DNA of 64,000 nt from positions 1 through 64,000 of the forward strand of contig CAIVVT010000003.1 in the NCBI GenBank assembly GCA_903909435.1, given 5' to 3'. Origin of the DNA: an uncultured Acidobacteriia bacterium. GTDB lineage: Bacteria; Acidobacteriota; Terriglobia; Bryobacterales; Bryobacteraceae. Shown here piece after piece: positions 52,072-60,143 of this stretch. The notes under the pieces were generated by a model. That model searched no databases, was not told where the DNA came from, and was given only the letters and a program-made list of their open reading frames with translations. Made by a program: the position numbers and the translations under genes. The number at the start of each line of letters is the position of its first letter. Position 1 is the first letter of the stretch.

Positions 52072-52743
52072 TGCCTCTCCTATCGACGGTCAGACCAGAG
52101 GAGTCCGGGGGCGCAGCCACGGAGCTCCGGGCCGACATCCGAAAGCGAATTCCCGCTGAAAGCGGTCCCAAACGGCGAACCCAGACTCGGCTGCCGAGCG
52201 AATCCAGACTCCAGAAAGCCACACTCGGGCGTACCTGTCAAGTATGATGTTTCGCATTCAGGCAGATAATCGCGCATGGCAGGCATCGTCCGCACACGAG
52301 CGCATCATGCGTTTTCAGGAAGTGAGGATCGGCCTAACTCTTTCCTTATCAGAGTGTTCGAGAGGCGATCCGAACAACGAACCAGGACGAGGCCCACGGA
52401 CATGAGCACGTCCGGTTAGCGCGTTCAGCAGCGAACATCCGGGCGAAACGATCACATGTTATGGCACGATTCGCCCCTCGGCAGAGGACTCGTCGCGTTG
52501 AAGCGAATCCGCCAAAAGCAATTGATTCAACTCGCACTAGAGGACGATTGAGGACAACCGTGGAACGGGTTCATGCCAGGCGGCTAGTCGTGCGCGCTAA
52601 CCCGACTTCCACAATTACCTTGACCGGCGGGGATGGCATAAAACATCATATGAATTGTCTAGGCTGAGGGGCTCGAAACGGTTTTCGTCTTTGCGTCACC
52701 TCAGACCGGCGAACGAAATAGAGTCAGTGACAAGGAGCACCGC
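52072..52743. other. Divergent intergenic region between paralogue 4 and the EamA operon
   Basis: A 672-base gap with no supported gene; short frames inside lack homology or ribosome-binding sites. On the plus strand TTGACC (52620-52625), 18 bases, CATCAT (52644-52649) is a weak candidate promoter, and TCATATGA (52646-52653) is an 8-bp palindrome over its -10. CGGAC-N8-GTCCG near 52397-52414 is another small dyad. The size suggests regulatory content for both directions. Confidence 0.4.
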
Positions 52744-53691
52744 TTGGACGCTGTTGAGACCGCCCATCGATCCACCCAGAGGCGCAAGACAATCTGGTAT
52801 TTTTTCCTGCTTTCCCTGGCGTGCTTGATCTGGTCGGCACAGGGCACTGCTATCAAGTTCCTGGACCGTCAACTCGGTCCTGTGGCCATCACCTTCTTGC
52901 CGTTCTACGTAACCACGCTGCTCATGGTCCCACTGTTACTGAGGGAGCGGCGCCGCAACCCTGACAAGCCAAGTCCCGGCTGGAGAGACTGGGGCAAGTT
53001 CGCTGTTGCTGGCGTTGGCGGGCAGGTGCTTGCTCAATTGGGCATGACGTGGGGCATCAGCAAATCACTGGCCTCAAACGGGGCGATTCTCAACCTGATG
53101 ATTCCGGTTCTCACCGCCGTGCTAGCCACTTTTATGCTGCGCGAGCGGATCACGCTGCTGCGCGTCGGATCGCTTGTGCTCGGCTTGCTTGGCGTATTCT
53201 TCCTGTCGTCCGAGGACCTGCGGCAAAGTTCGTTTGGCGAAATGCGCTATCTGCTTGGGAACGGCCTGATCCTGTGTGGCTGTCTCGGATCATCGTTCTA
53301 CAACGTCTATTGTAAGGGGCTGATGTCACGTTATCAGGAGATCGAGATTCTGATATTCAGCTACATCACCGCATCGGTCGCGAGCATCCCGCTATTGCTG
53401 TGGGTGGAGCCATTCCACTGGCAGGTGCTAACGACCTTTGACTGGAAGTCATGGGCCGCCTTCGCGTTTCTGGCATTGCTTATGTACGGTGCATCCATGC
53501 TGCTCTTCTTCTCGGCGCTACAGCATCTCGACGTCACTGTGGCCTCGACGTCGCTCTACCTGGTCCCCGTTTTCGGAGTGATTTTGGCCGCCGCCGTTTT
53601 GGGCGAACGGCTGAGCGCAATGGCTGTGCTCGGCTCCGCGGTGGTGCTGGCCGGGACGATTCTGATCGTCAAGTACGACACTAGTTACTAG
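52744..53691 (+). CDS. EamA/DMT-superfamily transporter
   Basis: An inner-membrane protein of 315 residues with about ten helices in two EamA repeats. The first has LACLIWSAQGTAIKFLDRQLGPVAI, the second LGSSFYNVYCKGLMSRYQEIEIL and DVTVASTSLYLVPVFGVILA, typical of drug/metabolite exporters. TTG start is supported by AAGGAG seven bases upstream. A second, related gene is at 62752 (shared LGPVAI and GS-x-FYN-x-YCK). DMT proteins move amino acids, sugars-phosphate or other metabolites. The gene leads a rightward unit with GH30-like, aminotransferase and SDR genes, so substrate uptake or export in that pathway is inferred. Confidence 0.85.
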   Translation: MDAVETAHRSTQRRKTIWYFFLLSLACLIWSAQGTAIKFLDRQLGPVAITFLPFYVTTLLMVPLLLRERRRNPDKPSPGWRDWGKFAVAGVGGQVLAQLGMTWGISKSLASNGAILNLMIPVLTAVLATFMLRERITLLRVGSLVLGLLGVFFLSSEDLRQSSFGEMRYLLGNGLILCGCLGSSFYNVYCKGLMSRYQEIEILIFSYITASVASIPLLLWVEPFHWQVLTTFDWKSWAAFAFLALLMYGASMLLFFSALQHLDVTVASTSLYLVPVFGVILAAAVLGERLSAMAVLGSAVVLAGTILIVKYDTSY

Positions 53692-53705
53692 TTAAGGAGT
53701 TTGCC

Positions 53706-55157
53706 ATGTACTGCAAAACCAGGCGAATCGCGACCCGACTGACGGCCCTGGCGCTCGCCGTTCCCCTCTTCGGCGCGGCGCAAAGCAGTGTCGCCGCCGT
53801 CAAGATCGGCGTCAATCCGGCGCTCCGCTTTCAGGACATCGATGGGTTTGGCGTCAACTTCAACGCCACTTATTTCCGCGATGAACAGAAGCCCATGGTG
53901 GACATGCTGGTGAAAGATCTGGGCGCTACAATCTTTCGCCTCGATCCCTACGGCAACACCAATTGGGAGGCAAAGAACGATGATACCGATGCCGGTCACA
54001 TGAACCTGGAGTATTACAACGACCGTTACTCGACCGGATATTTCGAGACATCCTGGAAGGCCGCGCGCTATCTGAATTCGCTGGGTGTCAAGCCGTTCCT
54101 GACCCTCAGCGGCATCACGCCGGAATGGATGAACGACAGCGTCTCCCGGCCCGTCAAGCATCACGTCTGTTCGATGCCCGAACAACTCGCAAAGCGGGTG
54201 GACGTTCGCCCGTACCACTTGAATCCGGCTATGTACGAAGAGTTCGCCGAGACCGCTGTTTCCATGCTGGTTTACGCCCGGCAGAAAGCGCATATCGACT
54301 TCGAATACTTCAGCCCGGTCAACGAGACGGACTGTTTTCCAATCGAGGGCCCGCGCGTCGATCCGGATGAGGCCCCGAAACTATTTGACGCAGTCGTCAA
54401 GCGAATGCGCATGGAGGGGTTGGGTGACGTACGCCTTGTGCTCGTGGACAACAGTCAGCCGGACAACGACTACTTTACCCCGCTGCTCGCCGACGAAGAC
54501 CTGATGAAGAACGTCGCGATCTTCTCTGTTCACAACTATGGGGTTCCGGCTGGTGCGGTCGCCCCGCATTTTGCGACGATTCAGCGCAGCAAGCACCCTG
54601 AGGCTCGCATCTGGCTGACGGAGTACGGAGACCTGGGAGCAGCTGACCAGTCGTTCGAGAACGAATGGAAGAAGCAGTCACTGCTGGCTACCCGCCGCGC
54701 CCTGGCGGGTATCAACGAAGGTGCCCGGGCGTCCCTTTTCTGGGATGCCTTCGACAACTATCACGAGCACGATCGCGAGATGACGCACTATGGCCTGATG
54801 CGCAATGACGATCACCAGTACTCGCCCAAAAAGCGCTATTTCGCAGCGAAGCAACTTTACCGCTTCGTGCGGCCAGGGTCTCAGCGCATCTCCGCGACGA
54901 GCGATGCCGGCAGTGTGACCGTGTCCGCATTTCGGGACGACGCCAACAACAGCGTGGTCGTGGTGGGCGTGAAGGAAGGCGGCTCCGACACCGTTGAGGT
55001 TGCTTCCACCGGTGGTGAGATGCGTTCGTGGGATATCTACCCGACGACGCGCGAATTGAACTGCGCGAAAAAGTTCACCATTCGCAGCGCTGGCCTGGTG
55101 CGGATCGAGTTGCCCGGCGACGCGGTGTTCACGCTGGTCGGTACTGCGGAGAAGTGA
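53706..55157 (+). CDS. Secreted GH30-like glycoside hydrolase
   Basis: The product has 483 residues with signal peptide (LTALALAVPLFGAAQSSVAA). FQDIDGFGVNFNAT starts the TIM barrel as in GH30. The clan A acid/base is Glu207 in YFSPVNETD (strand 4) and the nucleophile Glu306 in ARIWLTEYGD (strand 7). A C-terminal beta-sandwich follows (SVTVSAFRDDANNSVVVVGV), as in GH30 side domains. GH30 includes beta-xylosidases, glucuronoxylanases and beta-1,6-galactanases/glucanases; which applies is unclear. AAGGAG precedes the ATG, 14 bases after the transporter gene. Confidence 0.82.
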   Translation: MYCKTRRIATRLTALALAVPLFGAAQSSVAAVKIGVNPALRFQDIDGFGVNFNATYFRDEQKPMVDMLVKDLGATIFRLDPYGNTNWEAKNDDTDAGHMNLEYYNDRYSTGYFETSWKAARYLNSLGVKPFLTLSGITPEWMNDSVSRPVKHHVCSMPEQLAKRVDVRPYHLNPAMYEEFAETAVSMLVYARQKAHIDFEYFSPVNETDCFPIEGPRVDPDEAPKLFDAVVKRMRMEGLGDVRLVLVDNSQPDNDYFTPLLADEDLMKNVAIFSVHNYGVPAGAVAPHFATIQRSKHPEARIWLTEYGDLGAADQSFENEWKKQSLLATRRALAGINEGARASLFWDAFDNYHEHDREMTHYGLMRNDDHQYSPKKRYFAAKQLYRFVRPGSQRISATSDAGSVTVSAFRDDANNSVVVVGVKEGGSDTVEVASTGGEMRSWDIYPTTRELNCAKKFTIRSAGLVRIELPGDAVFTLVGTAEK

Positions 55158-55164
55158 GATTGAG

Positions 55165-56523
55165 ATGAAATTGGATTCAAGAAGAGAGCGCCTGCTCAAG
55201 CACACGTTCTTGGATTTCCGGCAGACCGCCGAATTCCTGGAGCATCCACTGATCCTGAACCGGGCCGAAGGCCTCTATTGTTGGGACATCGACGGACGCC
55301 GCTATTTTGACGCCATCAGTGGCATTTTCGTTGCCACGCTTGGCCACGGCAACTTGCGCGTGCTCGATGCAATGCGGCGACAAATGGAGCGCATGACGTT
55401 TGCCCCGCCGCTGCACGGAGTCTCGGACGTGACTCTTGACTACGTCGAGAAACTCGGCTCGGTGACGCCGGCTGGATTGAACTACGTGAAGCCCTTCAGT
55501 GGTGGTTCTGAGGCAACTGAAGCGGCCATGAAATTCGCTCGCCAGTACTTCAAGCAGACCGGCCAGCCTGGCAAGTACAAGTTCATCAGCCGCTACCAAG
55601 GCTATCACGGATCCACGGGAGCCGCGATGAGTGCCAGTGGGACGGGTCCCCGCAAGACCAAGTTCGAGCCGCAAATGCCCGGCTTCCTGAAGGTGTTCCC
55701 GCCGACGCATTACCGCTCGCAATTCTCGTCGTGGGAGGAGTGCAACCGCTTCGCCGCACGCGCTTTCGAAGACGTAATCATTGGCGAGGATCCAGCCACG
55801 GTGGCCGGCATTATCGTCGAGCCCATCGGTAACACGGGTGGCATCATAACGCCTACGGCCGAGTACTTTCAAATCATCCGGGAAATCTGCGATCGGCACA
55901 ACGTCCTGCTCATTTTCGATGAGGTGATCACCGGGTTCGGTAAGACGGGCCGTATGTTCGCCGCGCAGACTTTCGGGGTGACGCCGGATATCTTGTGCTG
56001 CGGCAAAGGTATCTCAAACGGCGCCGTACCGCTGGCCGCGATGGTCGCGAGAGAGGACTTCGCTGATGCCTTCTGGGGCCGTGCCGAGGACGACGTTCAA
56101 TTCATGCACGGCAACACGTTTGCGGGCAATCCACTCGCCTGTGCAGCTGGGATCGCAGTGATTGACGAGATCGTCGAACGGAAACTGGTGGAGCACGCGC
56201 TGGAGATCGGCGAGTATCTGGCAGGCCGCCTCGAATCGCTGAAGCGGTATGGCGTGGTGCGCGAGGTGCGCGGGCGCGGCATTCTGCGTGGTGTGGAATT
56301 GGTTAGGAACACGAACACGCTGCAGCCGTTCCCTGAATTGGGAATCGCCTTGAAGCAGACGGCACTCGAAAACGGGCTCATTCTGCGCGTCGATCCGACG
56401 TGGTTCGCAGTGTCGCCTGCACTCATTGCACAGCAGGCAGACATCGACGAGATGTTCGAGTTGATTGAACGGTCCTTGGTGCAGGCGCTCGATCGCGTCG
56501 GCGGCGTGCCTGCAATCGCGTAG
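55165..56523 (+). CDS. Class III (omega) PLP-dependent aminotransferase
   Basis: A cytosolic enzyme of 452 residues. PLP contacts are SGGSEATEAAMKFAR, the cofactor Asp252 in LLIFDEVITGFGKTG, and Lys281 in CCGKGISNGAVP; MHGNTFAGNPLACAAG completes the family. Omega-aminotransferases convert primary amines or beta/gamma-amino acids to aldehydes or keto acids with pyruvate or ketoglutarate. Seven bases separate it from the GH30-like gene, and an SDR follows. Together with the amidase at 60-62 kb this suggests processing of an amine released from an amide-linked substrate. Confidence 0.88.
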   Translation: MKLDSRRERLLKHTFLDFRQTAEFLEHPLILNRAEGLYCWDIDGRRYFDAISGIFVATLGHGNLRVLDAMRRQMERMTFAPPLHGVSDVTLDYVEKLGSVTPAGLNYVKPFSGGSEATEAAMKFARQYFKQTGQPGKYKFISRYQGYHGSTGAAMSASGTGPRKTKFEPQMPGFLKVFPPTHYRSQFSSWEECNRFAARAFEDVIIGEDPATVAGIIVEPIGNTGGIITPTAEYFQIIREICDRHNVLLIFDEVITGFGKTGRMFAAQTFGVTPDILCCGKGISNGAVPLAAMVAREDFADAFWGRAEDDVQFMHGNTFAGNPLACAAGIAVIDEIVERKLVEHALEIGEYLAGRLESLKRYGVVREVRGRGILRGVELVRNTNTLQPFPELGIALKQTALENGLILRVDPTWFAVSPALIAQQADIDEMFELIERSLVQALDRVGGVPAIA

Positions 56524-56576
56524 ACTTACACAGCAATTACCGTGAGCGACGGGTTGGCCATTTGGGGGCAAATATA

Positions 56577-57350
56577 ATGAAGTTGCAGAATCGAGTGGCT
56601 GTGATCACCGGCGCGGGTGCCGGCATCGGGCGCTTCAGCGCCCTGGAGTTTGCCAAAGAAGGCGCGCTCGTGGTGGTTGCCGACATCAACCACATAGGCG
56701 CGCTGCAGACGGCCGGGTTGATCGAAGCGCAAGGTGGCACGGCACTCGCCATTGGGGCCGATGTTGCCGATCCGGCATCGGTGGAGCGCCTGGTGGATCT
56801 CACGCTTAGGCGCTTCGGACAGGTCAATGTGCTGTTCAACAACGCCGCTGTTCAGGTCAACAAGACGGTGGAAGACACGACGTTTGAAGAGTGGAACCGC
56901 GAGATTGCGGTCAACCTAGGCGGCGTCTTCTTGTGCTCGAAATACTTCCTTCCGGAACTTCGTAAGACCCGTGGTTGCATCGTCAACATGTCCTCGGTCA
57001 ATGGCTTCTTCGTAGAGCCCTTCTGCGCTGGTTATTGCGCGACCAAGGCGGCGATCATCGGGCTCACCAAGGCCATGGCCATCGATCACGGTAAGGAGGG
57101 TATCCGGGTCAACTGCATCTGCCCGGGTTACATCGATGCGGGACTTGCGGAAGGTTACTTTTTGGCTCAACCAGACCCTGACGCTGCGCGGGCGTCGGCC
57201 GGAAAACTGCATGCCCTGTGGCGCATCGGCCGGCCCGAAGAGGTCGGTCGCGCCGCCGTATTTCTGGCCAGCGACGCCGCTTCGTTCGTCACCGGCGCGT
57301 CATTAGTGGTGGATGGCGGCTTCGGATCGGGATTGCCGCCCGCGCTGTGA
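56577..57350 (+). CDS. Classical short-chain dehydrogenase/reductase
   Basis: The product has 257 residues. TGAGAGIGRFSALEF (Rossmann Gly motif), NNAA, MSSVNGF (Ser) and YCATKAAIIG (Tyr-x3-Lys) define a classical SDR; GGFGSG closes it. ADINHIGAL after the second strand (Asp) favours NAD+. The substrate is unknown; oxidation or reduction of the aminotransferase product would fit. ATG at 56577 is preferred over the in-frame TTG at 56562. The unit ends 54 bases before the convergent large glycosidase-like gene. Confidence 0.87.
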   Translation: MKLQNRVAVITGAGAGIGRFSALEFAKEGALVVVADINHIGALQTAGLIEAQGGTALAIGADVADPASVERLVDLTLRRFGQVNVLFNNAAVQVNKTVEDTTFEEWNREIAVNLGGVFLCSKYFLPELRKTRGCIVNMSSVNGFFVEPFCAGYCATKAAIIGLTKAMAIDHGKEGIRVNCICPGYIDAGLAEGYFLAQPDPDAARASAGKLHALWRIGRPEEVGRAAVFLASDAASFVTGASLVVDGGFGSGLPPAL

Positions 57351-57404
57351 AATTGGGGAAACTGCCTGAACGGCTGATGACTCTGAATCGAATGAGGATT
57401 CCCA

Positions 57405-60143
57405 CTAAAAGGTCGCGACCACCGAATACGACCGCCCGCCGACATCTGAGATGCGTACCCATTCCTTGGCAGGGTCGAAGTCCTGCCAATCCTTCCCGTT
57501 GACGGTGACGCGCCGGATCCGCAGTCCCTCCGGGTGACGTAGCCGCACGAGCACCGATTTCACACTCTGGCGTCCATCGAGTTGAAAAGTCGCTCGGATG
57601 ATGCCGCTCTTGGCGAGGCTCTGAAGCTCAAGCGAGATGTTCCCGAACCATGTTGGCGCTCGCTTCACTTCGATGTGCTTCCCGTTCTCAAGCCATCTTC
57701 GTGGCGTGGCCTGGCACAGCAGCAGCGTTTCATCGTCAAGCTCGCGCACGAGCATGTTCCGGTATAGTTCAAACCATGCACCGTCAGTGCTCGGGGGCCC
57801 GAAGTACTGTCCCCATCGCCAGCGGTGCTCAACCGGTTCAAAGACGCTCTGGCTGAACGCGCTGGCCATCTGGCTGTAGAAGGCCCGGATAGTAGCTTTG
57901 GCGTCGTCTCGCAACAGGTACGCGGTGGCCTGCTGGTTATACACCGGCTCGTTCGCCATGCCTAACCCACCGAGGAACAGATTGTCCTCGTGGTCGTTGA
58001 GCAGCGACTCGGCCAGGTCGCCGTCCGCCGGCAGTGCTTTCAGGCGGAGCAGATGGACGGCTCCGGTATCGACATCGGTGGGATACCACTGCTCGTAGAT
58101 TCGCCCGTACTTGGTAGCCTCGCAGGGCACATAGGGAATCCAGGTATGATCGCGCAGTTGTACCAGCGGTGAACGCACAACGGCCACGCGGAAGCCGCGT
58201 TCCACGGCGGATCGGAATTCGTCCGCCGCCTTGCGGCACTCCCCGGCGCGCGGGTGTCCTGCGCGCGCCAGCGCTTTGCTCATCAGGTCGAGGCCTGCGT
58301 AGAGATACGCCTGGTTGAACGCCCAATATCCGGTGCCAGTGAGGTCATTCAAGGGTCCGGCGACGATCCCTTTCGTTTGGCCGTTCTCCTTCGCCGCGCC
58401 GCGAATCTGTTCCAATGCCCAATCGAGGGCCCAGAGCGTACTCGGCAGCAGGCTATCGAAAGCCTGTCGGTCCCCGGAAAGCAGAAAGTCCTGCGCCACC
58501 GAATAGAGCATGCCCGGCGTATACACCAACCAGTGTGCCCATCCGCCCACGCGCCCGCTGTATTCCTGATTGTTGCGATAAATGGCCTCTATTTCCTCGG
58601 TGGCTATGCGGTTGTAGCCGCGCAGTCCGTAGAGCATATAGTCCACGTAGACAGCTTGATTCACAGGCCACGGCGTGCCCGTTTGATCGTATGCGAAGTT
58701 CGAATAGGGCAGGTCGATCCGGCCGTCGTCATGCCGCCGGGGAAGCCTTAGCGCGTGCCACAGGTTGGCTCGGAATAGCTCATTTACGGCCTTCTCGGGG
58801 ACACTGATCTGTGTCCCTTGAGCCAAGTAGTTGGACCAGAACTCAAGCGTGCGTGACCGCGCAGTGTAGTAATTCAGGGCCAGTAACGAAGACTTGTCGC
58901 CGCGGCTGATAACGGGAGACGGCAACGTGATGAAGAATTCGCGGGAGCCGCGTGCAGGCAGATCGACGGGGAAAGTGATGTTCAGGCGCTTCATCCGGTC
59001 CGACTCGTGCGTGCCGGTCCATGCGACCTCGTCTCCTGCGCCGCTCACGGAAAGCAGAATGTTGCGGTGCGCAGTGTCTACCAGCAGCAGGCGGCCACCA
59101 TCGTGTTCGGCAATCACGTCGGTATCTGCCTGCGAGCCGAACTGCCGCTCATGAACCAAAGTGACGGGCACCGTGCGAGCCTGTCCCAACAGATCTGTCA
59201 TTACCACCCGCTGCATCAGGACCATGCCCAGTTCGCCCGTCCTTTGCCTTGGGGGGCCGTTGAGAGGATAGGCGAATTGCTCGATTTCGTAGCGCACACC
59301 GGCTCGCTCCACCACCGTCGTGACAACGGGGAGTCCATCCTCCAACGACTGCTTCTTCCAGTACCGGCCGATGCCCTCGGAGAGGTCGCTGAACCCGAAC
59401 CAGAAGCGGAAGCGGTCCGAGTTGCCGTAGTCGTTCCAGACCCCACCGCCCCGGTCGATGCCGAATTTGCGGATTGCGCTGTCCCAACTCAAGCACACGA
59501 TTTGTCCCGGGCCCTGTTGTGCGGGGTGCGCATAGTCGGGGCTTCCCATGTCCTCCCAGACACCTTTGAACTGCTCGTAACTCGCTTCGGGAGCTGCGTG
59601 AACCTGGTCGAGCACCCGCTCGCCACTTTGTTTGGAGATTTCCTGTTGGTGCGCGGCGAAGGGCAAAGGCGAGTCACCGGTCGCAATGTACAGATCGAGC
59701 GAGGGTATCCAGAACGCCCTGTTGCTCAGCAGTTGGTCGATGGTGAGCGAGAACCCGCGTGTTCCCTCTGCGTCCATTTCGACGGTGAGCTTCCGCCGGT
59801 CGATGCGCCACGCGGGATCGTGGGTGAGGCGGTGCACCGTTTCGGGGTCACTATGGGCGATCAAGTCGGCCCAGATGACCTGCAAGTCCTGCAGCGGCTC
59901 GACCTCGGCCTGCGGATATGCGATTACATAGGTTCGCGTCTCCGTATGCCCACCGCCCGCATTGCCCTTCCAGACACCCGTGTCTTGCACCCCAACTCCG
60001 CCGACTGGAGCGAGCCGGATCGAAAAGGGCGATTGCTTAGCTGTAGTCTGGCCAATCGAAAACTGCACATTCAGTCGTTCCAGCGGCTCGGCCCGCAGAG
60101 AGAAAGCGAGCAGGAGGATTGTCTGTAGTGTTCGCCGCATCAT
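57405..60143 (-). CDS. Large secreted glycosidase-like protein of unassigned family
   Basis: The product has 912 residues with signal peptide (MRRTLQTILLLAFSLRAEP). The N-terminal ~450 residues look like beta-sandwich material (VTLVHERQFGSQ, LNITFPVDLPARGSREF). From about 455 a helical (alpha/alpha)-barrel follows, with LWHALRLPRRHDDG, YDQTGTPWPVNQAVYVDYML, GGWAHWLVYTPGMLYSVAQD, GYWAFNQAYLYAGLDLMSK, EQWYPTDVDTGAVHLLRL and RWRWGQYFGPPSTDGAWFEL. A short beta tail ends it. This N-sandwich plus six-hairpin layout is typical of inverting hydrolases and phosphorylases (such as GH65, GH78, GH95), but I cannot assign a family. Stop/start overlap (ATGA) couples it to the amidase gene upstream. Confidence 0.65.
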   Translation of the reverse strand: MMRRTLQTILLLAFSLRAEPLERLNVQFSIGQTTAKQSPFSIRLAPVGGVGVQDTGVWKGNAGGGHTETRTYVIAYPQAEVEPLQDLQVIWADLIAHSDPETVHRLTHDPAWRIDRRKLTVEMDAEGTRGFSLTIDQLLSNRAFWIPSLDLYIATGDSPLPFAAHQQEISKQSGERVLDQVHAAPEASYEQFKGVWEDMGSPDYAHPAQQGPGQIVCLSWDSAIRKFGIDRGGGVWNDYGNSDRFRFWFGFSDLSEGIGRYWKKQSLEDGLPVVTTVVERAGVRYEIEQFAYPLNGPPRQRTGELGMVLMQRVVMTDLLGQARTVPVTLVHERQFGSQADTDVIAEHDGGRLLLVDTAHRNILLSVSGAGDEVAWTGTHESDRMKRLNITFPVDLPARGSREFFITLPSPVISRGDKSSLLALNYYTARSRTLEFWSNYLAQGTQISVPEKAVNELFRANLWHALRLPRRHDDGRIDLPYSNFAYDQTGTPWPVNQAVYVDYMLYGLRGYNRIATEEIEAIYRNNQEYSGRVGGWAHWLVYTPGMLYSVAQDFLLSGDRQAFDSLLPSTLWALDWALEQIRGAAKENGQTKGIVAGPLNDLTGTGYWAFNQAYLYAGLDLMSKALARAGHPRAGECRKAADEFRSAVERGFRVAVVRSPLVQLRDHTWIPYVPCEATKYGRIYEQWYPTDVDTGAVHLLRLKALPADGDLAESLLNDHEDNLFLGGLGMANEPVYNQQATAYLLRDDAKATIRAFYSQMASAFSQSVFEPVEHRWRWGQYFGPPSTDGAWFELYRNMLVRELDDETLLLCQATPRRWLENGKHIEVKRAPTWFGNISLELQSLAKSGIIRATFQLDGRQSVKSVLVRLRHPEGLRIRRVTVNGKDWQDFDPAKEWVRISDVGGRSYSVVATF

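Noticed and set aside
52397-52414. CGGAC-N8-GTCCG as a third copy of the EamA dyad
   Set aside because: The arms are in the opposite orientation and the spacer differs, so it does not match the 18-bp motif.
52461-52667. 68-codon ORF in the large gap before the EamA operon
   Set aside because: Arg/Thr-rich, no ribosome-binding site, no motif, and it overlaps the candidate promoter and palindrome.
59007-60128. 373-codon plus-strand open frame
   Set aside because: Antisense to the large glycosidase-like gene; GC-rich coding DNA commonly leaves such frames open.
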